From Castellaniella sp034674885 (lineage in GTDB: Bacteria; Pseudomonadota; Gammaproteobacteria; Burkholderiales; Burkholderiaceae_B), in NCBI RefSeq assembly GCF_034674885.1, contig NZ_JAUCDS010000002.1:124001-188000 (forward strand): a stretch of DNA of 64,000 bases. The letters run 5' to 3'. Below, piece after piece: positions 17,101-26,593 of the stretch. The stretch's first letter is position 1; the number at the start of each line of letters is the position of its first letter. The notes beneath the pieces were generated by a model, which saw nothing but the letters and a program-made list of their open reading frames with translations, had not been told where the DNA came from and searched no databases. The position numbers and the translations under genes were made by a program.

Positions 17101-17961
17101 CTAGCGCCCGCGTTGCGTCAGGGCGGCGAGCCGTTGCAGCAGGTTCAGGTCCTGCTCGTTTTTCAGCAGGGCGCCGGCCAGGGGCGGGATGTCGCCCTGG
17201 CCCAGCGTCTGCGGGGCCACGGATTCGGCCAGCAGCAGGCGCAGCCAGTCCAGGAATTCGGAGGTGGATGGCCGTTTTTTCAGGCCCGGGACGTCGCGCA
17301 GGCGAAAGAAGACGTCCAGGGCCGCCCCCAGGATGTCTTCGCGCAGTCTTGGGAAATGCACCGCCACGATGTCGCTGAGCGTAGCGCGGTCGGGGAATTC
17401 GATGTAGTGGAAAAAGCAGCGCCGCAGGAAGGCGTCGGGCAGGTCTTTCTCGTTGTTCGAGGTGATGATGATGAGCGGCTTGTGCTGCGCCTGGATGGTC
17501 TGCCGGGTTTCGTACACATGGAATTCCATGCGATCCAGTTCGCGCAGCAGATCGTTGGGGAATTCGATATCGGCCTTGTCGATCTCGTCGATCAGCACCA
17601 CGCAGGGCGCCTCGGATGCGAAGGCCTGCCACAGCACCCCCCGTACGATGTAGTTGCCGATGTCGTGGACGCGGTCGTCGCCCAGCTGGGAATCGCGCAG
17701 GCGCGACACGGCGTCGTATTCGTACAGGCCCTGCTGCGCCTTGGTTGTGGATTTGATGTGCCACTGCAGCAGGGGGCGACCCAGCGCCTGGGCGACCTCT
17801 TCAGCCAGCAGCGTTTTTCCGGTGCCGGGTTCACCCTTGACCAGCAGGGGGCGCTGCAGAACCAGCGCTGCATTGACGGCCATTTTCAATGCATCGGTGG
17901 CGACGTAGTGATCGGTGCCCTGAAAGCGTTGGGGGTCGGGGGAAACGGCAGCGTCGGTCAT
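17101..17961 (-). CDS. MoxR-family AAA+ ATPase
   Basis: 286 residues. A chaperone-like AAA+ ATPase working with a VWA partner. Walker A GEPGTGKT, Walker B VVLIDEIDKAD, sensor 1 IIITSNNEKDLPDAFLRR and the MoxR insert are all visible. The start MTDAAVSPDPQRF was chosen because it begins just before the conserved domain; the reading frame stays open upstream to 18051. It is the first gene of MoxR-GNAT-VWA-M16 and divergent from the cytochromes. Confidence 0.88.
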   Translation of the reverse strand: MTDAAVSPDPQRFQGTDHYVATDALKMAVNAALVLQRPLLVKGEPGTGKTLLAEEVAQALGRPLLQWHIKSTTKAQQGLYEYDAVSRLRDSQLGDDRVHDIGNYIVRGVLWQAFASEAPCVVLIDEIDKADIEFPNDLLRELDRMEFHVYETRQTIQAQHKPLIIITSNNEKDLPDAFLRRCFFHYIEFPDRATLSDIVAVHFPRLREDILGAALDVFFRLRDVPGLKKRPSTSEFLDWLRLLLAESVAPQTLGQGDIPPLAGALLKNEQDLNLLQRLAALTQRGR

Positions 17962-18046
17962 GGGGTTGGCAGGTGATCGGCAGCGCGATAGGCGCGTTGT
18001 TATAGGGTTCAACATTCGATGGCTGTCTGTATCAGGGCAACTATCG

Positions 18047-18088
18047 TACAATCAGTATGCCTCATCGGCCCGGCAAGGGTGGCCGATG
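18047..18088 (+). promoter_or_regulatory. Candidate -10 and 5' UTR hairpin of the cytochrome pair
   Basis: TACAAT at 18047-18052 is a good -10 box, without a clear -35. Just downstream, CATCGGCC (18063-18070) pairs perfectly with GGCCGATG (18081-18088), placing an 8-bp hairpin in the leader ahead of the first cytochrome gene. Confidence 0.4.
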
Positions 18089-18125
18089 CCGACACTAAAA
18101 TTCGAAACACGAGACAAGAGGCCAT

Positions 18126-18482
18126 ATGAAGTCACAAGGAATGACAAGGCATGGGTTGGGGATTGCCAGCCTGCTGGTGTCCTGTTTGTTTGCGGGGTCT
18201 GCTCTGGCGGCGGATGCTGCGGCGATTCAGGGCGACGCACAAGCAGGTTCCCAAAAGGTTTCCATGTGCATCGGTTGCCACGGAATCCAGGAATACAAGG
18301 CGGCTTACCCCGAGTTGTACCATGTCCCCATGATTGCTGGTCAGAACGCGGCGTACATCGTCGCGGCGCTGAAGGAATACGCCAACGGCGCCCGTTCCTT
18401 CCCGACCATGGATGCCATCGCCAAGTCCCTGTCCGAACAGGACATGGCCGACGTCGCAGCCTACTACCACAATCTCAAATAG
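18126..18482 (+). CDS. Periplasmic c-type cytochrome (first of tandem pair)
   Basis: 118 residues. A signal peptide (to SALAAD) exports it for heme attachment. One heme site CIGCH is near residue 48, and a distal Met in FPTMDAIAKSL is the likely axial ligand. Size and sequence (MCIGCHGIQEYKAAYPELYHVPMIAGQ) place it with cytochrome c4/c553-like monoheme carriers. Its start overlaps a strong AAGAGG site. A second cytochrome gene follows after nine bases; the two may form a two-heme pair. Confidence 0.88.
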   Translation: MKSQGMTRHGLGIASLLVSCLFAGSALAADAAAIQGDAQAGSQKVSMCIGCHGIQEYKAAYPELYHVPMIAGQNAAYIVAALKEYANGARSFPTMDAIAKSLSEQDMADVAAYYHNLK

Positions 18483-18491
18483 GGGAATACC

Positions 18492-18845
18492 ATGCGAGCA
18501 TTCTGGATTGCCCTGGTGGGGTGCGGTCTGATGACGGCGGGCGCTCAGGCCGCCGACCTGACGGCCGGCAAGGCTGCCTTTGAAAAATTCACCTGCGCGT
18601 CCTGCCATGGGGCGGACGCCAAATCACCCATCATGCCGGATTACCCGATCCTGGCGGGCCAGCACCAGGATTACCTGGCGCATGCCCTGGTCGCCTACCA
18701 GCGCGGCCAAAAAGGCGAACCCGCCTCGGCCAACGTGCGCAAGAACGCCGTGATGGGGGCCATGGCCTCGCAGCTGTCGCCTGCCGACATCGTCAATATC
18801 TCTTCCTGGCTGTCCTCGCTGCCGACGCCCCTGCACGTGCGATAG
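18492..18845 (+). CDS. Periplasmic c-type cytochrome (second of tandem pair)
   Basis: 117 residues, with a cleavable signal peptide (to AQAAD). The heme motif is CASCH, followed by HGADAKSPIMPDYPILAGQHQDYL, and Met in AVMGAMASQLS is the probable sixth ligand. It has the cytochrome c553-like fold and is distantly related to the gene before it, which suggests tandem duplication. The electron partner is unknown; no oxidase or reductase gene is adjacent. Confidence 0.88.
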   Translation: MRAFWIALVGCGLMTAGAQAADLTAGKAAFEKFTCASCHGADAKSPIMPDYPILAGQHQDYLAHALVAYQRGQKGEPASANVRKNAVMGAMASQLSPADIVNISSWLSSLPTPLHVR

Positions 18846-18856
18846 CGGTCGGTGCC

Positions 18857-18881
18857 GGGCTGCGGGTGTCGCCTGCGGCCC
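18857..18881. terminator. Possible hairpin between convergent cytochrome and DUF1841 genes
   Basis: GGGCTGCGGG pairs with CCTGCGGCCC through two G-U wobbles, with a five-base loop. No T run follows, so function rests on its position. Confidence 0.3.
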
Positions 18882-18900
18882 GGGCGCCGGTGGCGGAACA

Positions 18901-19332
18901 TCAGGCCGTGCGGCTGGCGTGGCGCCGGATCAGATCCAGGTAGTGGTCATTGTCCAGCGGCTTGCCCAGTCGCTGGGCCTCCCAGACGACTTCACCCAGT
19001 GCTTCCATGATGACGTGGGCAGCCTCGTGTTCGTCGTGCGTCTGCAACAGGCCGTTCCAGGCGGCCCTGATGCCGGGCGGGTGATCGATCGACAGCTGTT
19101 CCTGGATCGCCAGGTGCATCGACAGATGCAGGAACGGGTTCGTGCGGCCGGCCTCGACGGGGTAGTCGCGCTGGGATGCGTCCGGATCCTGCAGATCGTC
19201 ATGGTATTCGGGGTGGCGCTCGACCAGGTCGGCTGCCATGGTTTCCAGCGGCGTCAGGACACCGCCGGCGAGGCGTTTGCGCCAGGCCTCGGTGAAAAAT
19301 TCCCGGACCTGTTCTTTGGATGGGTTGAACAT
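18901..19332 (-). CDS. DUF1841 family protein
   Basis: 143 residues, no signal peptide or membrane segment. The conserved family pattern is visible: MFNPSKEQVREFFTEAWRKR, then NPFLHLSMHLAIQEQLSIDHPPGI, and HEAAHVIMEALGEVVWEAQR. The His and Glu spacing could suggest metal binding, but function is not known. The start MFNPSK is the family start; an upstream ATG would add six residues. It converges on the cytochrome pair, a neighbourhood I recall from related Bordetella genomes. Confidence 0.85.
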   Translation of the reverse strand: MFNPSKEQVREFFTEAWRKRLAGGVLTPLETMAADLVERHPEYHDDLQDPDASQRDYPVEAGRTNPFLHLSMHLAIQEQLSIDHPPGIRAAWNGLLQTHDEHEAAHVIMEALGEVVWEAQRLGKPLDNDHYLDLIRRHASRTA

Positions 19333-19515
19333 AGAATGTGCACAGGGCATGATGAAGCGTAATCTTCATTTTACCGGGCTGCTGCGCAGCGGATTCAAAC
19401 GGCAGCAGATTCCCGACGCCCTGCAGGGCAGTTTACGTTAAACTCTTATATAAGACTGCGGCGCCACGCACAGCACCCTCTTTTGAACAACAACCCCAGC
19501 AACACTGGAGCACTC

Positions 19516-20772
<1,257 letters not shown>

Positions 20773-20819
20773 TGATCCAGGATGATCCCCGCTGTTGACG
20801 GCGGGGTTCCCCGGTCTTG

Positions 20820-20849
20820 GCCCCGCCCCTTTCAGGAGCGGGGCTTTAT
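20820..20849 (+). terminator. Rho-independent terminator of icd
   Basis: Stem GCCCCGC with GCGGGGC around an 11-base loop, followed by TTTATT. A smaller hairpin (CCCGC with GCGGG) precedes it. Confidence 0.75.
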
Positions 20850-20925
20850 TGTTTGTGGCCCTGGTGGGCCGTCGGGTTGGCCGGCAGATGGGGGCTGGAG
20901 TCACGCTGCAACCCGCGCATCCGTG

Positions 20926-22155
20926 CTACAGGTGGGCGAACCCCGCCTTCAGGTCGGCGATCAGATCGTCGGGCGATTCCAGGCCGATGTGCAGGCGCAC
21001 CAGAGGCCCTGCGTATGGCCATTGGGATGCGGTGCGAGCCGGCATGGGGTCCTGCGGCATGATCATGCTTTCGAAGCCGCCCCAGGAAAATCCCAGGTGA
21101 AAGAGTTCCAGGCTGTCGACGAAGTTCCGCAGGGATTGCGCCGCGCAGGGCTTGAGCACCAGCCCCATCAGGCCGGATGCGCCGGTGAAGTCGCGCTTCC
21201 AGAATTCGTGGCCGGGAGCGCCCGGCAGGGCGGGGTAGAGCACCTGTTCCACGCTCGCCTGGGCAGCCAGCCATTGGGCGACTTCCAGTGCATTGCGGTG
21301 ATGGCGTTCCAGGCGCACAGAGAGCGTGCGCAGCCCGCGCTGGGCCAGGTAGACGTCGTCGGGTCCTGCATTGAGGCCCTGTGCGTAGACGTAGTCGCGC
21401 ACTTCCGGCCATGCGTCCTGGGTGCTGGTGATCGAGCCCAGCAAGGCATCCGAATGACCCGTGATGTATTTCGTGCAGGCCTGTACCGAGACGTCTACGC
21501 CGTGCTCGAAAGGCTTGAAGTACAGCGGTGAGGCCCAGGTGTTGTCCATCACTACGCGGGCACCGTGCCGGTGGGCGCATTGGGCGATGGCCGGGATGTC
21601 CTGTACCTCGAAGGTCTGCGAACCAGGGGATTCGACGTAGACGATGCGCGTGTCGGGCCGGATCAGGCTGTCGATGCCCGCGCCGATGGCGGGGTCATAG
21701 AAGGTCGTGGTGATGCCGTAGCGGGCCAGGATGGTCGTTGCGTAGTGGCGGGTGGGGCCGTAGACGCTGTCGCTCATCAGGATGTGATCGCCGGTTTTCA
21801 CGAAAGCCGACAGCGCGGCGATGCAGGCACCCAGTCCCGAGGATGCCAGCAGCGTGCGATACCCGCCTTCCAGGTAGGCAATCGATTCCTGTAGCGCGAA
21901 GGTCGTCGGCGTGCCCTTGCGGCCGTACCACATCACGCCGGCCTCGTCGTGGTCGATGGCCTGCTGGCGTTCGTCCATGTCCTTCATGTTTTCGAACACG
22001 ATGGTCGAAGCCCGACAGACGGGAGGGTTGACCGTGCCGCCGTACTCTTTGGGTGAACGTGTGCCGTGCGACAGAAAGGTTTCCACCGCCGGTGCCGCGT
22101 GCAGTGGGGTTCCTGCGAGCGAGTGAACCATGTCGGATGTCAGTGGGGCGTTCAT
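20926..22155 (-). CDS. metC: Cys/Met metabolism PLP enzyme, cystathionine beta-lyase type
   Basis: 409 residues. A cytosolic PLP enzyme that probably cleaves cystathionine to homocysteine, pyruvate and ammonia. Seen are YGRKGTPTTFALQESIAYLEGG, LLASSGLGACIAAL (phosphate site), VVMDNTWASPLYFKPFEHG and the PLP lysine in QACTKYITGHSDALLG. The MetC assignment rests on overall similarity and the FSWGGFESM segment; cystathionine gamma-synthase-like activity is not excluded. It is divergent from an Lrp-family gene with a palindrome in the gap, which suggests that protein controls it. Ribosome site AGGA. Confidence 0.85.
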   Translation of the reverse strand: MNAPLTSDMVHSLAGTPLHAAPAVETFLSHGTRSPKEYGGTVNPPVCRASTIVFENMKDMDERQQAIDHDEAGVMWYGRKGTPTTFALQESIAYLEGGYRTLLASSGLGACIAALSAFVKTGDHILMSDSVYGPTRHYATTILARYGITTTFYDPAIGAGIDSLIRPDTRIVYVESPGSQTFEVQDIPAIAQCAHRHGARVVMDNTWASPLYFKPFEHGVDVSVQACTKYITGHSDALLGSITSTQDAWPEVRDYVYAQGLNAGPDDVYLAQRGLRTLSVRLERHHRNALEVAQWLAAQASVEQVLYPALPGAPGHEFWKRDFTGASGLMGLVLKPCAAQSLRNFVDSLELFHLGFSWGGFESMIMPQDPMPARTASQWPYAGPLVRLHIGLESPDDLIADLKAGFAHL

Positions 22156-22213
22156 GTTTGCATTTCCTGGGTGGATGATGGGAGACAGTCTAGGTTTTCC
22201 ACCAGGAAAAAAG

Positions 22214-22261
22214 TTTCTATTCTTTCTATTGACTCTAGGTTAAATTAGAAAAAATTTCTAA
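22214..22261. promoter_or_regulatory. Candidate Lrp-type operator between metC and the Lrp gene
   Basis: An AT-rich region with TTTCTAT at 22214-22220 and 22223-22229, then a near-perfect 17-bp palindrome TTAGAAA-AAA-TTTCTAA (22245-22261). The repeated TTTCTA half-sites, about three helical turns apart, fit cooperative binding by Lrp/AsnC octamers. Confidence 0.5.
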
Positions 22262-22275
22262 AACAAAGGGTTTGT

Positions 22276-22761
22276 ATGGATAAATTCGATTATAGAATCC
22301 TGGAAATCCTGCAAAAGGATGCGTCTGTGAGTCTGGCGGAGCTCGCCGCCCAGGTCGGCTTGTCCACGACACCATGCTGGCGGCGCATCCAGCGTTTGAA
22401 AGAAGACGGGGTCATCCAGTCGCAGGTGGTCCTGTGCGATCCGGTCAGCCTGGGGCTGGGGTTGACGGCCTTCGTCACCGTAAAGGCCGCCCGCCACGAC
22501 GATGCCTGGACAACCCGGTTCCTGGATGGCGTCATGGGCATTCCCGAAATCCTGGAGGTCTACAGGATGGCCGGTGAGATCGACTATCTGCTGAAGGTCG
22601 TGGTGTCGGACATCGCCGGGTACGACCGGGTGTACAAGCGGCTCATCAAGGTCGCCGAACTGGTGGATGTCAGCTCCGGGTTCGTCATGGAAGTCGTCCG
22701 GCATACGACGGTGCTGCCGCTGGAACAGGTCCGTTGGCCTGCGGGAGCAGCCAGGGCCTAG
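22276..22761 (+). CDS. Lrp/AsnC family transcriptional regulator
   Basis: 161 residues. The N-terminal winged helix is clear (MDKFDYRILEILQKDASVSLAELAAQVGLSTTPCWRRIQRL), followed by the RAM ligand-binding/oligomer domain (GVMGIPEILEVYRMAGEIDYLLKVVV). The long C-terminal end (TTVLPLEQVRWPAGAARA) is typical of members near amino acid enzymes. It is divergent from the metC-like gene and probably controls it and itself. Ligand unknown; a sulfur amino acid is a reasonable guess from context. Confidence 0.9.
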   Translation: MDKFDYRILEILQKDASVSLAELAAQVGLSTTPCWRRIQRLKEDGVIQSQVVLCDPVSLGLGLTAFVTVKAARHDDAWTTRFLDGVMGIPEILEVYRMAGEIDYLLKVVVSDIAGYDRVYKRLIKVAELVDVSSGFVMEVVRHTTVLPLEQVRWPAGAARA

Positions 22762-22852
22762 GAATCGGGCCAGCGGATTGACGTCGGCGAGGGCGGACAG
22801 GTCCGTGTGTGTCTCATGGTGGGTGGAAATCCACTGGATTGCACAGAAGCGC

Positions 22853-22881
22853 TTCGCATTTTCAGGCCCGCCTTGTAGAAT
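22853..22881 (+). promoter_or_regulatory. Promoter of the GGDEF-EAL gene
   Basis: TTCGCA (22853-22858), a 17-bp spacer and TAGAAT (22876-22881). The expected start near 22888 gives a leader of about 60 bases that contains the small upstream frame. Confidence 0.5.
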
Positions 22882-22910
22882 CCGGGGAAAGTGATCCAGG
22901 GGGAGCCCGC

Positions 22911-22952
22911 ATGTGGTTTCAAGTGGCTGCCGCATGGCCGGAAAGCCCATGA
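22911..22952 (+). CDS. Possible 13-residue leader peptide (uORF)
   Basis: A short frame reads MWFQVAAAWPESP, behind a GGGAG site five bases upstream, which is better than the site of the downstream gene. Its TGA overlaps the next ATG as ATGA, so translation of the large gene may be coupled to it. Two Trp codons in 13 are noticeable. Expression is not shown. Confidence 0.35.
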   Translation: MWFQVAAAWPESP

Positions 22953-25528
22953 ACAGTTTGCATCAGACGGGTGGCGTCGAACAGGCGGCGCTGACCGAGG
23001 CTCACGCCATTCAACGCCTGGAGGCATCCGTCCAACGTCTTGAGCAGTCCGAACGCCTTCAGCGGGCGCTGTTCGCCATTGTCGACATGGCTGCGTCGGG
23101 ACTGGATATGCAAAATCTGCTGAAGGGCCTGCACGGCATCATCGCGCAGCTGATGTACGCCGAAAATTTTTACATCGCGCTCTATGATCCACAAACCGAG
23201 ACTGTGCGGTTCATCTATTTTGCCGACGTCATGGATGGCCAGCTGTACGGGCCCGACCAGGAATTCACCGCTGAACAATTGCGCAACACCATCACGCTGG
23301 CCCTGATTCGCAACGGCCAGCCCAGGCGGGGCGCATCAGACGAGGTCGCTTCCAGCCTGGGGCTGGACCGAAGCAGTGCAGTGGGCACGCCGTCGGTGGA
23401 TTTCATGGGCGTGCCGATGCGCCGCGATGGGCAGGTGATGGGCCTGCTGACGGTGCAGAGCTATGAGTCCGGCCAGGGATACACGCAGTCCGATCAGAAC
23501 GTGCTGGCCTTCGTCGCTGAACACGTGCTCAATGCCGTCGACCGCAAACTGGGGCAAGAGGCCCTGGAACGTCGGGTGGCCGACCGCACCAGCGAGCTGG
23601 CCTGCGCCAATGCCCGGCTGCAGGAACAGGTCCGCGAGGGCGAAAGGGCGGCGCACCTGCAGGCGACGCTCTATCGCATTGCGGCGCTGGGGCACAGCCA
23701 GGACGGCAACGAGGCTTTTTATCGGAACATCCATCTGGCAGTCGGCGAGCTGCTGAATGCGGAAAATTTCTACATCGCCCTGGTGTCCGACGACGAGCAG
23801 CGGCTGGATTTTCCCTATTATGTGGATGGTGCCGGTGCGCGGCTGATTGCACGGCCCTGGGGGCGGGGCATGAGCGAATACGCGATCCGCCAGGGGCAGA
23901 CGGTCCTGATGGACGGGATCGGGATTCGCGCCCTGATGGAAGGTGGCGAGGTCGATGCGGCTACCTACGGTCCCGAGGCCGTGTGCTGGATGGGGGCGCC
24001 CTTGCTGGGTTCGAAAGGCGTGATGGGCGTGGTCGTGCTGCAAAGCTATCGACGGGGGTTGAGCTATACCGAACAGGATGCCGACCTGTTGACCTTCGTG
24101 TCCTATCAGATCGCCAGCACCTTGCAGCGGCGCCAGCAGGACGCCGCTTTGCAGACCCTGAACGCCCAGCTGGAACAACGGGTGACGGAACGCACGCGGG
24201 AATTGCGCGAGCAGATCACGGCCCGGGAACAGACGCAGCGGCAATTGCGCCACCAGGTGATGCACGATCCACTGACCGGCCTGCCCAATCGCGTGTATCT
24301 GCGTGACCGTCTGGAGCGCGCGCTGGGCAACCAGCAGCGCGATCCGGGGCGCCGTTTTGCCTTGCTGTATCTGGACGTCGACCGGTTCAAGCTGTTCAAC
24401 GATGGCCTGGGGCATCTGGTCGGAGACGACGTCCTGCGCGAAGTCGCTCGGCGCATTGCCGACTGCGTGCGTGCGCCCGATGTCGTCGGGCGTTTGTCGG
24501 GGGACGAGTTCGCCATCCTGCTGGAACACTGTCCCCAGCCGTCCACGGCCTGCCTGGTGGCCCAGCGCATCCAGGCGGGGATGACCCAGTCGGTTCGTGT
24601 CGGCGACCGAGCACTGCACGTGTCAGTCAGCATCGGCATCGCCATGAGCCACGCCGGCTACCGCACGGTGGACCAGTTGCTGCACGATGCCGACACGGCC
24701 CTGTATCGGGCGAAGGAAGCCGGTCGCCAGCGCTTTGTCCTGTTCGATGAAAAGCTGCATGCGTCCGCCATGAATTTGCTGGACCTGGAGCAGCAGATGC
24801 GCGCGGCGCTGGAAACCGGCCAATTCGTGCCGTACTTTCAACCGATCGTGCGCTTGCCGGATGCCGGCGTTGTCGGCTATGAGTCCCTGATCCGCTGGCG
24901 CCACCCTGAACGAGGTGTGCTGGGGCCAGGCACATTTTTGCGGGCGGCCGAGGAAACCGGCCTGATCGAAGCCATCGACTGGCATCTGTATGGCCCGGCT
25001 TTCCAGGCGGCGAGGGGGTTTCTGGGCGATGACAAGGTACTGAACATCAATATCTCGCCGCGCCATTTTCACAGCAGGAACTTTCCTCGACGGCTGTTGG
25101 ACCTGCTGGATCGCGCGGGCATTGCGGCCCGGCAGCTCTGCGTGGAAGTCACCGAAGGCACACTGCTGTCGAATCCGGATGCCGTCGGCAAGGTGCTGGC
25201 GAGCCTGGACGAGGCCGGCGTCCAGATCGCCCTGGACGACTTTGGCACGGGGTATTCGTCGCTCAGTCACGTGCACCGGTTTCCGCTCAGGACCCTGAAG
25301 ATCGATCGTTCCTTCATCGAACCCCTGGGCCTGGGGCAGCAGCAGCGCAGCTCCGCCATCGTGTCGGCCGTCCTCAGCCTGGCCAGATCGCTGGACTTGA
25401 ACGTCGTGGCCGAAGGCGTGGAAACTGCCCTCCAGAGGGATGCCTTGCAGGCCATGGGCTGCGCACACGCCCAGGGATTCCTGTTCGGACGACCTGCCCC
25501 CGCCGATCACTGGCTGTTGGGAAATTAG
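22949..25528 (+). CDS. GAF-GAF-GGDEF-EAL cyclic-di-GMP signalling protein
   Basis: 859 residues, no signal peptide or membrane segment, so probably a soluble sensor. Two GAF domains (about 40-195 and 240-395), each with AENFYIAL, are separated by a coiled coil; a second coiled coil (QRVTERTRELREQ) leads to GGDEF (about 430-590) and EAL (about 605-855). The cyclase site reads SGDEF. The EAL motif reads ESL but keeps the Glu; NINISPRHF, VEVTEG, LDDFGTGYSSL, LKIDRSF, AEGVET and QGFLFGRP retain metal and catalytic residues. The phosphodiesterase is therefore likely active and the cyclase plausible. The alternative GTG/ATG starts at 22913 and 22934 are less likely. Confidence 0.9.
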   Translation: MNSLHQTGGVEQAALTEAHAIQRLEASVQRLEQSERLQRALFAIVDMAASGLDMQNLLKGLHGIIAQLMYAENFYIALYDPQTETVRFIYFADVMDGQLYGPDQEFTAEQLRNTITLALIRNGQPRRGASDEVASSLGLDRSSAVGTPSVDFMGVPMRRDGQVMGLLTVQSYESGQGYTQSDQNVLAFVAEHVLNAVDRKLGQEALERRVADRTSELACANARLQEQVREGERAAHLQATLYRIAALGHSQDGNEAFYRNIHLAVGELLNAENFYIALVSDDEQRLDFPYYVDGAGARLIARPWGRGMSEYAIRQGQTVLMDGIGIRALMEGGEVDAATYGPEAVCWMGAPLLGSKGVMGVVVLQSYRRGLSYTEQDADLLTFVSYQIASTLQRRQQDAALQTLNAQLEQRVTERTRELREQITAREQTQRQLRHQVMHDPLTGLPNRVYLRDRLERALGNQQRDPGRRFALLYLDVDRFKLFNDGLGHLVGDDVLREVARRIADCVRAPDVVGRLSGDEFAILLEHCPQPSTACLVAQRIQAGMTQSVRVGDRALHVSVSIGIAMSHAGYRTVDQLLHDADTALYRAKEAGRQRFVLFDEKLHASAMNLLDLEQQMRAALETGQFVPYFQPIVRLPDAGVVGYESLIRWRHPERGVLGPGTFLRAAEETGLIEAIDWHLYGPAFQAARGFLGDDKVLNINISPRHFHSRNFPRRLLDLLDRAGIAARQLCVEVTEGTLLSNPDAVGKVLASLDEAGVQIALDDFGTGYSSLSHVHRFPLRTLKIDRSFIEPLGLGQQQRSSAIVSAVLSLARSLDLNVVAEGVETALQRDALQAMGCAHAQGFLFGRPAPADHWLLGN

Positions 25529-25559
25529 GGTGATCCCTGGCGGCTGAAGCAGATAAAAA

Positions 25560-25587
25560 TTGACGCTGGCAAAGTGTTGTGTATACC
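25560..25587 (+). promoter_or_regulatory. Promoter of the TAXI-TRAP pair
   Basis: TTGACG (25560-25565), a 16-bp spacer and TATACC (25582-25587), 36 bases before the solute-binding protein gene. Confidence 0.55.
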
Positions 25588-25623
25588 CTCAATGCCCATC
25601 AGGGATGATTTGAGGAGAACAGG

Positions 25624-26592
25624 ATGCAGGCATTTCGAAAGACCGCCGCGGCACTGGGCATCACGGTTTTGTGCTCGCTTGGCTTGGCGGCTGCGGGGCA
25701 CGCGGAAGAGCGCATTGCATACAAATCGGCCAAGGCTGGCACGTCCTACTACCAGATGGGCGTGGAACTTGCGAATGCCATCAAGACAGGGTCAGGGGGC
25801 GGTACCATCCTGACGGTGGAAGAAAGCCAGGGGTCGGTCCAGAACGTCATGGAGGCCGCAGTCCGGTCCGGCAATTACGTCTTCACGTCGCCTCCGGGCC
25901 TGGTTGAAAGCGCCGTGGCTGGCACGGGACCGTTCAAGAATCGCCCCAAGGAACCCTTCGCCACGATCCGGGCGCTGTTTCCGATTCCTTCCCTGACCAT
26001 GCACTTCGTGATCCGGGGTGACCAGCAGGTCGATCAATTTTCCGACATGGCGGGCAAGACCATTCTGCTGGGCAAGGGCAGCTTCGGGGCTACGGAGGGT
26101 GAGAAATACATCAAACTCTTCGGCCTGGAAGGCAAGGTCAAGATCGCTTCGGCTGAACTGGGCAATGCCGCCGATGCGCTCAAGAACGGCCAGATCGACG
26201 GCTTTGTGACGGCGGGGTCGTTCCCTGCGCCCAATCTGGTCGAGGCCGCTGCCAGCATGCCGGTATCCCTGGTGTCGCTGACCGACGAGCAGATCGCGCA
26301 GACGGGGCGCCTGAAGCAGATCATTCCGGCAGGCACCTATGCCGGAGTGGATAAGGATGTCGCCACCACATTCCTGCCCGTCGAGGCGTTTACCACGTCC
26401 GCAATGAGTGACCAGACTGCCTACCTGTTGACCAAGACCTTCTGGGAGCAAAAGGCGGTGCTGAGCGACCAGGCCCCGTGGTGGAAAGCAGTGACGCCCG
26501 AGATGCTGATGATGACCAAGGTCAAGCTGCACCCGGGCGCCGTGCGCTATTACCAGGAAGCGGGCGTCCAGATCCCTGAAGGCATGCGCTGA
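25624..26592 (+). CDS. TAXI-family TRAP transporter solute-binding protein
   Basis: 322 residues. A periplasmic receptor with a signal peptide ending near AGHAEE. The TAXI pattern is visible: AYKSAKAGTSYYQMGVELANAI, then GSVQNVMEAAVRSGNYVFTSPPGLVESA, and LGKGSFGATEGEKYIKLFGL. Ligands of this family are often glutamate or other dicarboxylates, but this ligand is not known. It has a strong AGGAGAAC site and its own promoter. The membrane component starts two bases after its stop. Confidence 0.9.
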   Translation: MQAFRKTAAALGITVLCSLGLAAAGHAEERIAYKSAKAGTSYYQMGVELANAIKTGSGGGTILTVEESQGSVQNVMEAAVRSGNYVFTSPPGLVESAVAGTGPFKNRPKEPFATIRALFPIPSLTMHFVIRGDQQVDQFSDMAGKTILLGKGSFGATEGEKYIKLFGLEGKVKIASAELGNAADALKNGQIDGFVTAGSFPAPNLVEAAASMPVSLVSLTDEQIAQTGRLKQIIPAGTYAGVDKDVATTFLPVEAFTTSAMSDQTAYLLTKTFWEQKAVLSDQAPWWKAVTPEMLMMTKVKLHPGAVRYYQEAGVQIPEGMR

Positions 26593-26593
26593 G

